Origin: Labilithrix luteola
GTDB lineage: Bacteria; Myxococcota_A; Polyangia; Polyangiales; Polyangiaceae
Assembly: GCF_001263205.1 (NCBI RefSeq)
Contig: NZ_CP012333.1
Coordinates: 11,513,501 to 11,577,500, forward strand
Length of the DNA: 64,000 nucleotides
Direction of reading: 5' to 3'
The translations under genes and the position numbers were made by a program. Below the pieces are notes generated by a model that did no database searches, was not told where the DNA came from, and worked only from the letters and a program-made list of their open reading frames with translations. Positions 44,079 to 50,210 of this stretch are shown here, piece after piece. Numbering within the stretch: the stretch's first letter is position 1; every line of letters starts with the position of its first letter.

Positions 44079-44486
44079 ATGGAAACCCACCCGAAAGCAC
44101 TCACCCACGAAGAAGCAGCCAATTATGTCGCGCGTTTCGCGGAGCGGTGGAATCCGCTGCAGCCCGCGGCGCTGGGCGACCTCATGCACGAGGACACGCA
44201 AAACCGCATTCCGCCGATGACCTCACCGGCGGATCGCGTAGGCGTCATCGCGCACTTCGAAGGCACGAAGAAGCTCCTCCCCGACCTCCGCCTCGTGCCC
44301 ACCCGTTGGGCCGCGAACGGCGACGCGCTCTTCATCGAATGGCGCGCGGAGGCGACGGTGAAAGGCCAGACGCTGACGTGGACGGGCGTCGATCGCGTGC
44401 AGCTCCGCGACGGAAAAACGTACGCGGCGGAAGCCTATTGGGACACGCGCCGCGTCGCAGAGCTCGTCGCCGCGGCCATGCGTTAG
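44079..44486 (+). CDS. NTF2-like/SnoaL-like protein, copy 2
   Basis: 135 residues from ATG 44079. SnoaL-like pattern: YVARFAERWNPLQPAALGDL, HEDTQNRIPP, FEGTKKLLPDLRLVPTRWAA, then paired strands ALFIEWRAEATVKGQTLTWT and GVDRVQLRDGKTYAAEAYWD. It probably binds or modifies a small hydrophobic molecule. It repeats the LysR/NTF2 arrangement at 38.7-40.3 kb but is not a close copy of that protein. Confidence 0.82.
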   Translation: METHPKALTHEEAANYVARFAERWNPLQPAALGDLMHEDTQNRIPPMTSPADRVGVIAHFEGTKKLLPDLRLVPTRWAANGDALFIEWRAEATVKGQTLTWTGVDRVQLRDGKTYAAEAYWDTRRVAELVAAAMR

Positions 44487-44496
44487 GACCTTGGAA

Positions 44497-45330
44497 TCAA
44501 GCCGTCCCTCCGTGGGCGGCGATGGAGACGTCTTCCCACTCTTCCCACGTCTTGATGCGCTCGGCGTAGATCTGACGGACCATCGGCAAGAGCTTGCCGA
44601 GGATCAGGCGAAGCGGAGGTCGTTCGGCGTCGACGAGCTTCAGAATCGCGGTGGAGGTCGCGGCCGGATCACCCAGCGCGTCCGGCGTGAGCATCGCAGC
44701 GAGCTGCGCGCGCAAATCGTCGTACTCGGGCATGGAGGGAGCCCGGGCGACGGACTTGTCGCTGAGGAAGTCGGTGGCATAGCCAGCCGGCTCGATCAAC
44801 GTCACGTGAATCCCGAAGCTCGCGACTTCGGCCGCAAGGGCTTCGGCGATGCCTTCCACCGCGAACTTGGCGCCCTCGTAGATGCCCGCGGTCGGCACGG
44901 CGACGACGCCCGCCACGCTCGACACGAGGACGATGTGCCCGCTCCGCTGCGCCCGGAGCAGCGGCAGCGCCGCCTGGATGACCGAGAGCGTACCGAAGAC
45001 GTTGGTCTCGAAGTTCGCCCGGATGACGTCCATCCCGACCTCTTCGATCGCGCCCATGACTCCGTAGCCAGCGTTGTTGAGCACGACGTCGAGGCCGCCG
45101 AAGTGGCTGTGAGCTTGCTGGATCGAGGCGAACACCGCCTCGCGATGTGTAACGTCGAGCTCTAGGGGGAGCACCGCGTCGCCGTATTTCGCGACCAGAT
45201 CGTCCAGCGCCGCGCGCTTCCGGACGGTGGCCGCGACCTTGTCTCCACGCTCCAGCGCCGCTTCGGCCCAGTGGCGACCAAAGCCGCGTCCGGCGCCGGT
45301 GATGAACCACTTCTTCTTCTGGCTGGCCAT
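44497..45330 (-). CDS. Short-chain dehydrogenase/reductase, divergent from TetR gene
   Basis: 277 residues from ATG 45330 (GGAG 5 nt upstream). SDR motifs: ITGAGRGFGRHWAEAALERG, NNAGYGVMGAIEE, catalytic Ser in VSSVAGVVAVPT, Tyr-x-x-x-Lys in IYEGAKFAVEG, and IEPAGYATDF. Third SDR of this stretch. Faces a TetR gene across 116 bp carrying two inverted repeats, so it is probably repressed by that TetR until an inducer appears. Substrate unknown. Confidence 0.92.
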   Translation of the reverse strand: MASQKKKWFITGAGRGFGRHWAEAALERGDKVAATVRKRAALDDLVAKYGDAVLPLELDVTHREAVFASIQQAHSHFGGLDVVLNNAGYGVMGAIEEVGMDVIRANFETNVFGTLSVIQAALPLLRAQRSGHIVLVSSVAGVVAVPTAGIYEGAKFAVEGIAEALAAEVASFGIHVTLIEPAGYATDFLSDKSVARAPSMPEYDDLRAQLAAMLTPDALGDPAATSTAILKLVDAERPPLRLILGKLLPMVRQIYAERIKTWEEWEDVSIAAHGGTA

Positions 45331-45373
45331 GCGCTCTCCTCGTCGTTGTGGCGCCGCTACCGACGCAACCACA

Positions 45374-45437
45374 TTTACACTAAACGTCTATGTGTAAAGC
45401 GAGTATGGCGGGTTAACATTCTCTGTCAATCTGTTAA
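45374..45437. promoter_or_regulatory. Two inverted repeats between the SDR and TetR genes
   Basis: Dyad 1: TTTACAC (45374-45380) / GTGTAAA (45392-45398), perfect, 11-nt spacer. Dyad 2: TTAACA (45413-45418) / TGTTAA (45432-45437), perfect, 13-nt spacer, ending 9 nt before the TetR start. Both are AT-rich islands in a GC-rich genome, as expected of operators and -10/-35 regions. Confidence 0.7.
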
Positions 45438-45446
45438 TCTGCGCGG

Positions 45447-46010
45447 ATGAGCGACAAGCCCGAGCCCAGTACGCTCCGCCGGGAAAAGGTCGTCGAGGCC
45501 GCAACGGATGTGTTCCGGCGCTACGGCTACGGACGAACGACGATGGCCGACATCGCGCAGGCGGCGAAGATTTCTAGACCGACGCTCTACGCAACCTTCT
45601 CCGACAAGGCGGGCATCTTCGAGAGCGTCATCGAGGGGATGGTCGCCACCGAGCTCGTGGGGATTCGTCGCGGGTTGAGCCACCGCCACGACCTAGCGTC
45701 GCGGCTGCGTTATGCCTGCCGGACGTGGGCGTCGGCCGGCTTCGAGCTGGTGCAGGCGAATCCCGACGCCAAGGACCTCTTCGATGATCAGTTCGCGGCG
45801 GTCCGCGCGGGCAACGCCGCCTTCGAGAACTTGCTCGTGGAGCTGCTCGCCGAGCCGGTGTCGAAGGCTGACGTCGAGGTGACGGCGCCCCGGCTCGCCG
45901 AGGTCATCGGCTATGGGATGCAAGGTTTCAAGCGATTCGCGCGGACTTCTGCGGAGCTCCACCGAATGATCGACACCCTGGTCACGACGGTCTGCGCGGC
46001 CTTGTCGTAG
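45447..46010 (+). CDS. TetR-family repressor
   Basis: 187 residues. HTH at ~12-55 (VVEAATDVFRRYGYGRTTMA, AKISRPTLYATFSDKAGIFE). The effector domain (~75-185) includes FELVQANPDAKDLFDDQFAA. No strong SD before ATG 45447. It probably regulates itself and the divergent SDR through the dyads at 45374-45437, the second of which would block its own promoter. It converges with the next LysR gene (10 bp gap). Confidence 0.9.
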   Translation: MSDKPEPSTLRREKVVEAATDVFRRYGYGRTTMADIAQAAKISRPTLYATFSDKAGIFESVIEGMVATELVGIRRGLSHRHDLASRLRYACRTWASAGFELVQANPDAKDLFDDQFAAVRAGNAAFENLLVELLAEPVSKADVEVTAPRLAEVIGYGMQGFKRFARTSAELHRMIDTLVTTVCAALS

Positions 46011-46020
46011 CTGCCCGGAT

Positions 46021-46908
46021 CTAGGCGCGTCGTCCGCAGAGCGTCGTCAAGAAGTCGAGAAAGACGCCGACCTTCGGCAAGAGGTGCCGGTTTCGCGGAT
46101 AGAGCGCGTGTATCGGCCACATCGTGCCCGGGTGCTGATCGAGCACTTCAACGAGCTGTCCGCTGGCGAGCTCGTCCCGGACGAGGAAGTCGAAGAGCGC
46201 GGCGATGCCCTGTCCGCCGATCACGAGTTGCTTGAGGACCTCCGCGTCGTTGGCATTGAACGAGCCCTCGATCTCGGTCGCAAGCGTGCTGTCGCCAGCG
46301 ACGAACTTGAAGGCTGCCGGCCGGCCGTCTCGCAGGTAACCGAGGCAATCGTGGCGAGCGAGATCCTTCAAGTTCTTTGGCGTGCCGTTGCGCTTGAGGT
46401 ACGACGGCGTCGCGACGTGGAGGATCCGACTCGCGCCTAGTTTGCGCGCGATGAGGTTCGATTCTCCGAGGCTTCCGATCCGGACGAGCACGTCGAGCCC
46501 TTCGGCGACCGGATCCACGAAGTGATCGCGCAGCGTGAGGTCGAGGCGGATTTCGGGATAGCGATCGAGAAACCGTTTCAACTTCGGCGCGAGCACCGCG
46601 CGACCGAGCGCGACCGGCGCGTCGACCCGTAGCAGGCCTGCGGGTTTCTTCGTCGCACGCGCGATCGTATCCCGGGCTTCACGCAGCTCCTCGAGGATCC
46701 GCACGCATCGCTCGTGAAACGCTTGGCCGTCGTTCGTCAGACGGAGCGAGCGCGTCGTCCGGGCGAGCAGCGGCACGCCGAGATCTCGTTCGAGTTGCGC
46801 CACGCGCCGGCTCACGGCCGAGGGCGTCACGCCGAGGCGACGCGCGGCGGCCGCAAAGCTCCCGGCCGCGACGGCCGCCGTCAGAAACTCGATACCTTCG
46901 AGATCCAT
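46021..46908 (-). CDS. LysR-family transcriptional regulator, divergent from quinone-reductase-like gene
   Basis: 295 residues from ATG 46908 (MDLEGIEFLTAAVAAGSFA). HTH AARRLGVTPSAVSRRVAQLE. Effector domain of the CrgA/DmlR-like group (GLLRVDAPVALGRAVLAPKL, RDHFVDPVAEGLDVLVRIGS). It lies 100 bp from a divergent medium-chain dehydrogenase gene, its likely target. I see no clear dyad in that gap. Confidence 0.9.
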   Translation of the reverse strand: MDLEGIEFLTAAVAAGSFAAAARRLGVTPSAVSRRVAQLERDLGVPLLARTTRSLRLTNDGQAFHERCVRILEELREARDTIARATKKPAGLLRVDAPVALGRAVLAPKLKRFLDRYPEIRLDLTLRDHFVDPVAEGLDVLVRIGSLGESNLIARKLGASRILHVATPSYLKRNGTPKNLKDLARHDCLGYLRDGRPAAFKFVAGDSTLATEIEGSFNANDAEVLKQLVIGGQGIAALFDFLVRDELASGQLVEVLDQHPGTMWPIHALYPRNRHLLPKVGVFLDFLTTLCGRRA

Positions 46909-47008
46909 GCGATTCGTTCCGAAATAGCACGGGAGACGTTCGCCTGAGCGCCCTACCGCCGACTCACGCACAACCGTACGAAGAGACTCACCAACGAGGA
47001 GGCTCGTG

Positions 47009-48031
47009 ATGAAGGCATTCGTGATTCGCAATCAGGGCAAGGGCATCGAGGCGTGGAAACTGGTCGAGCGGCCCGATCCGAAACCGGGCCCCGGCGAAGT
47101 GCTCGTCCGAGTGCGCGCCGCATCGCTGAACTACCGCGACCTCATGATCGCGAGCGGCGTGTACGGCGGTCCGCTCAAGGATGACCTCGTACCTCTCGCG
47201 GACGGCGCCGGTGAAGTTGCCGCGCTCGGCGACGGCGTCACGCGATGGAAGATCGGAGACCGTGTGGCGGGGGCTTACTTCCCGACGTGGCAAGGCGGCC
47301 CGATGCGGCCGGAGTACTTCGAGCGTCAAGTCGGCGCGCGCGTGACCGACGGCTGGCTCGCCGAGTCGATCGTGCTGCCCGAGTCCGGGCTCGTCCGGCT
47401 CCCCGACTACCTCTCGTTCGAAGAGGCAGCGACCTTACCGTGTGCCGCGGTGACGGCATGGGTTTCGCTGTTCGAAGCTGCGGTGCGACCGAAGCTCGGG
47501 TCGACCATCGTCGTCCTCGGCACGGGCGGCGTTTCGCTCTTCGCCGCACAGCTCGCGCTGGCCGAAGGACTGCGCGTGATCGCGACGACATCGAGCAACG
47601 ACAAGGCCGAGAAGCTGCGAAAGCTCGGTGTGCGAGACATCATCAACTACCGCGAAACGCCCGAGTGGCACGAGGAGGTGCTCCGGCTGACCGGGGGCGA
47701 GGGCGCCGATCACATCCTCGAAGTCGGCGGCGCCGGAACGCTACCGCGCTCACTCCAGGCCGTGCGCTTTGCCGGCACGGTGACCCTCCTCGGGTTTCTC
47801 ACCGGAACCGATCTCAAGGTGGATCCATTGCCGGTGCTCTTCCGGGCGTCGCGGCTCGAAGGCGTGGTGGTGGGTTCGGTTCAGTCCTTCGAGGCGATGA
47901 ACCGTGGTCTCGAAGCGACGAAGATCCGTCCTGTGGTCGACGAAGTGTTCCCGTTCGAGCGCGCGACCGAAGCGCTCGCCAAGATGAAGGCCGCCACTCA
48001 CTTCGGAAAGATCGTCGTACGCGTCGCGTGA
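47009..48031 (+). CDS. Medium-chain dehydrogenase/reductase (quinone-reductase-like)
   Basis: 340 residues from ATG 47009 with AGGAGG 6 nt upstream. MDR fold: N-terminal GroES-like domain (RAASLNYRDLMIASGVYGGP) and Rossmann domain (VVLGTGGVSLFAAQLALAEG). The usual zinc-ligand Cys/His positions are not filled, so a zinc-free NADPH:quinone reductase-like role is more likely than alcohol oxidation. Other motifs: GDRVAGAYFPTWQGGPM and LPCAAVTAWVSLFEAAV. Probably regulated by the divergent LysR. A strong hairpin follows the stop. Confidence 0.9.
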   Translation: MKAFVIRNQGKGIEAWKLVERPDPKPGPGEVLVRVRAASLNYRDLMIASGVYGGPLKDDLVPLADGAGEVAALGDGVTRWKIGDRVAGAYFPTWQGGPMRPEYFERQVGARVTDGWLAESIVLPESGLVRLPDYLSFEEAATLPCAAVTAWVSLFEAAVRPKLGSTIVVLGTGGVSLFAAQLALAEGLRVIATTSSNDKAEKLRKLGVRDIINYRETPEWHEEVLRLTGGEGADHILEVGGAGTLPRSLQAVRFAGTVTLLGFLTGTDLKVDPLPVLFRASRLEGVVVGSVQSFEAMNRGLEATKIRPVVDEVFPFERATEALAKMKAATHFGKIVVRVA

Positions 48032-48035
48032 TGGC

Positions 48036-48063
48036 GAGGGGCTCGCGCAAAACCGAGCCCCTC
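48036..48063. terminator. Bidirectional hairpin between convergent genes
   Basis: Ten-base perfect arms GAGGGGCTCG (48036-48045) / CGAGCCCCTC (48054-48063), loop CGCAAAAC, between the convergent MDR and NsrR genes. There is no long T-run, so strength as an intrinsic terminator is uncertain. Confidence 0.6.
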
Positions 48064-48113
48064 CTCTCTACTCGGCCGAAGACATCGAAGTCGTGGCCCT
48101 GAGGCAACGACTG

Positions 48114-48596
48114 TCAGGTTGCCAAAGCGCGTGTGCGCGATGACGACGCTCCTCGTGCGCGGGCACCACGATTGAGGAGTTGCACGAGCTGCGGCCCGTT
48201 GTGAACGAGGTCGGCCAGCGTGTGCTGATTCAGCGAGTCGATGAATGCAGCCTGGGCGCCTTCGAGCACGCCTTTGAGAGTACAGGCGCCGGTGACGGGG
48301 CAGCGATTCTTCTTCGCGTCGAAGCACTCGGCGAGGTGCATCGTGCGCTCCATGCGGACGACGAAGTCGCCGACCTTGAGCGTCTTCAGATCGTGCGCCA
48401 GACGGAGACCGCCACCACGCCCGCGCTTGGCCGCGAGGATCCCCTCCTGCACCATGCGCTTGGCGATGGTCGCGGTGTGGTGCGCGCTGATCCCGAAGGC
48501 CTTGCTGATGGTCGCGGAGTTCGGGGTCTCGTCAGGATGAGCACCGAGGTAGAGGACGATGCGCAGCGCATAGTCCGTGTACTGGGTGAGGCGCAT
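48114..48596 (-). CDS. nsrR: Rrf2-family nitric-oxide-sensing repressor NsrR
   Basis: 160 residues from ATG 48596. The N-terminal winged helix MRLTQYTDYALRIVLYLGAH and SKAFGISAHHTATIAKRMVQ is typical of NsrR. Three Cys that would bind an Fe-S cluster are at 91, 99 and 105 (CFDAKKNRCPVTGAC); the first spacing is longer than in E. coli NsrR (91, 96, 102). NsrR loses DNA binding when NO attacks its cluster. It is divergent from a globin gene, and a 23-bp dyad lies between them, exactly the context for NO detoxification control. Confidence 0.88.
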   Translation of the reverse strand: MRLTQYTDYALRIVLYLGAHPDETPNSATISKAFGISAHHTATIAKRMVQEGILAAKRGRGGGLRLAHDLKTLKVGDFVVRMERTMHLAECFDAKKNRCPVTGACTLKGVLEGAQAAFIDSLNQHTLADLVHNGPQLVQLLNRGARARGASSSRTRALAT

Positions 48597-48671
48597 TGCC
48601 TTTCTTCCTACCACTCTGCCGGATCCGCGGGAAATCGAGCGTCTTTCGCTGCGGGATTGTGCTCGCCCAAA

Positions 48672-48694
48672 AAGAGGCATACAAGATGCCTGTT
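48672..48694. promoter_or_regulatory. Probable NsrR operator
   Basis: A 23-bp dyad with the 11-1-11 layout of NsrR sites: AGGCAT (48675-48680) / ATGCCT (48686-48691) with outer AA...TT matches; 8 of 9 outer-arm positions pair. It lies 37 bp upstream of the globin start. Confidence 0.7.
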
Positions 48695-48730
48695 TTCGCA
48701 GCCCCTTGCCCCTCCCTGCTTGGAGAAGAC

Positions 48731-49141
48731 ATGTCTCTGAACGCTGCCGTCCTCCGCGAGAGCCTCGAACTGGTCGCCCAACGCGAGCCGCTGATCACCA
48801 AACGCTTCTACGAAATCCTGTTCGACCGCTATCCGCAGGTGCAACCGCTCTTCAGCCGCAACGCCCCCGAGCGCCAGCAGAAGATGCTGCAGGACGCGAT
48901 CGTCGCGGTCGTCGAGCACGTCGAGGACTCCGAGTGGCTCAAGCAGAACCTCACGGCGATTGGCAGCAAGCATGTCGATTACGGCGTTACGCCTGAGATG
49001 TACGGTTGGGTCGGCGCGAGCCTCCTCGCGACGCTCGCCGAAATCGCGGGCCCCGCGTGGACCGCGGAAGTCGAAAAGGCCTGGACCGACGCGTACGGCG
49101 CCATCTCCGGCCTGATGATCGAAGGCGCGAAGGCGTCCTGA
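48731..49141 (+). CDS. Single-domain haemoglobin (Vgb/flavohaemoglobin globin-like)
   Basis: 136 residues from ATG 48731 (GGAG 5 nt upstream). A globin fold without the reductase domain: RESLELVAQREPLITKRFYE, LFDRYPQVQPLFSRNAPERQ, IGSKHVDYGVTPEMYGWVGA with proximal His in KHVDYG, and AWTDAYGAISGLMIEGA. Such bacterial haemoglobins bind O2 and NO and, with a partner reductase, dioxygenate NO to nitrate. An earlier in-frame ATG (48686) overlaps the operator and is less likely. Expected to be derepressed by NO through NsrR. Confidence 0.9.
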   Translation: MSLNAAVLRESLELVAQREPLITKRFYEILFDRYPQVQPLFSRNAPERQQKMLQDAIVAVVEHVEDSEWLKQNLTAIGSKHVDYGVTPEMYGWVGASLLATLAEIAGPAWTAEVEKAWTDAYGAISGLMIEGAKAS

Positions 49142-49163
49142 CACGAGCCCGCCATCGTCGACG

Positions 49164-49197
49164 CCCACCCGCGCGCAACACTAGCGGCGCGGGTGGG
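49164..49197 (+). terminator. Terminator-like hairpin after the globin gene
   Basis: Eleven-base perfect arms CCCACCCGCGC (49164-49174) / GCGCGGGTGGG (49187-49197), 12-nt loop, 23 bp after the globin stop. The right arm is the 17-mer GCGCGGGTGGGGGCACC that also occurs at 32641-32657. Confidence 0.65.
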
Positions 49198-49213
49198 GGC
49201 ACCTTAAGGTGCC
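49198..49213. promoter_or_regulatory. 16-bp perfect palindrome covering the RBS of the isochorismatase-like gene
   Basis: GGCACCTTAAGGTGCC, ending 4 nt before ATG 49218 and containing the AAGG Shine-Dalgarno. It could hide the RBS in mRNA or act as an operator. Confidence 0.55.
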
Positions 49214-49217
49214 GTTC

Positions 49218-49769
49218 ATGGCAACTGCCCTCATCATCGGCGACATCCAGCGCGGCATCACTGGCGCCTTCCCCTTCGCGCGGGAGGTCATTCCCCCGCT
49301 GACGGAGCTCCTCCCCCGCGCAAGAGCCGCGGGCATCCTGGTCGTGTTCGTCCGCATCGCCTTCCGTCCCAACCGCGCGGATCTCCCGCCGGGCAACGCG
49401 CTCTTCTCCGCCTTCTTCGAAGCCGGGCCCATGTTCCACGAGGGCAATCCGGGAACCGAAATCGACCTCCCGGTGCAGGACAAGGACGTCCTCATCCTCA
49501 AGCGCCGAGCAAGCGCTTTTGCCGGCACGGATCTCGATATGGTCCTTCGTGCCCATTCGGTCGACACCATCGCCGTCGCCGGAGTCGCGACGAGCGCGAT
49601 GGTCGCCGCCACCTGCTACGACGCCGCCGATCGGGGCTACGGCGTCACGGTTCTCCGCGACGGCTGCGCCGACGCCGATGCGACGATCAACGACTTCTTC
49701 ATGGACAAGGTCTTCCCGGGCCGCGCCCACAAAGTGGTGTCGTGCGCCGATTGGCTTGCCAAAGCGTGA
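49218..49769 (+). CDS. Isochorismatase-fold cysteine hydrolase homologue with Met at the nucleophile position
   Basis: 183 residues from ATG 49218. The family fold is clear: Asp9 (ALIIGDIQRG), Lys95 (VLILKRRASAFAGTDLDMVL), the cis-peptide loop and AGVATSAMVAATCYDAADRG. In active hydrolases the seventh residue of G-x-A-T-x-x-C is the nucleophilic Cys; here it is Met128. Cys133 lies nearby but is not in the same place. Function as an amidase or isochorismatase is therefore doubtful; binding or structural roles are possible. Expression may be tuned by the palindrome over its RBS. Confidence 0.85.
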   Translation: MATALIIGDIQRGITGAFPFAREVIPPLTELLPRARAAGILVVFVRIAFRPNRADLPPGNALFSAFFEAGPMFHEGNPGTEIDLPVQDKDVLILKRRASAFAGTDLDMVLRAHSVDTIAVAGVATSAMVAATCYDAADRGYGVTVLRDGCADADATINDFFMDKVFPGRAHKVVSCADWLAKA

Positions 49770-49876
49770 CGCGCCGATAGCGAGGAGGGCGCCTCCGCCA
49801 CGCGGGGGCGCTCAACATGACGCCGCTGTCATACTCCGCTTGTCGCTCGCCCGCGGTTAATGCGAGAGTCCTCGCC

Positions 49877-49892
49877 TGGCACATGACTTGCG
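49877..49892 (+). promoter_or_regulatory. Sigma-54-type promoter candidate
   Basis: TGGCAC (49877-49882), five bases, TTGC (49888-49891): matches the -24/-12 consensus TGGCAC-N5-TTGC, with G instead of A/T after it. Expected start near 49903. The distance to the next long gene (50211) leaves a ~300-nt leader. Sigma-54 promoters are common in myxobacteria. Confidence 0.5.
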
Positions 49893-49907
49893 ATGCAGGA
49901 GGGGCCC

Positions 49908-49976
49908 ATGGCAGCAGTTTGTGTTCGTCGCGTGAGTCGCGTGAGTCGCGTGAGTCGCGCGCGCATTCCAAATTAG
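49908..49976 (+). CDS. Possible 22-residue Arg/Val/Ser-repeat peptide
   Basis: ATG 49908 has a near-ideal AGGAGG (49897-49902) 5 nt upstream; the ORF ends at TAG 49976. The 22-residue peptide reads MAAVCVRRV, then VSR units encoded by the 9-bp repeat, then ARIPN. Against it: if the sigma-54 element is the promoter, the transcript would start about at the SD, so the ORF would need another promoter. It could be a leader or toxin-like peptide, or chance. Confidence 0.4.
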   Translation: MAAVCVRRVSRVSRVSRARIPN

Positions 49977-50210
49977 GTTGACAGGAAGCGGCGCTTTCGC
50001 GCGTTCCCCTGGAACGGCTCGTCTTTCTGTGCGCGCGCGCAAGAATCGCGCGCCGCGGCCATGGGAATATCGACGTGCCGCCAGAACGTCGTCGACGCTG
50101 GCGTCATGCCGTTGTCATCCATGTTGAAGTGAACCATCGACACGCCCCGCGACCTTCGCCTCGTCGCCGTTGATTCAGGCCGTGTCCCTTAGCGTGCGAC
50201 GACCGAGACT

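Larger units (their letters stand above)
49770..50210. other. Intergenic region with sigma-54-like promoter, small ORF and 9-bp repeats
   Basis: 441 bp. Contents: the sigma-54-like element (49877-49892), the 22-codon ORF (49908-49976) and, inside it, a 9-bp tandem repeat (CGCGTGAGT, about 3 copies at 49930-49957). The part from 49980 to 50210 shows nothing I can name; it is the leader region of the membrane glycosyltransferase gene. Confidence 0.5.

Noticed and set aside
49857..50042. Minus-strand ORF with ATHATHATHAT repeats
   Set aside because: It is the antisense reading of the 9-bp repeat; no RBS and no relation to known proteins.
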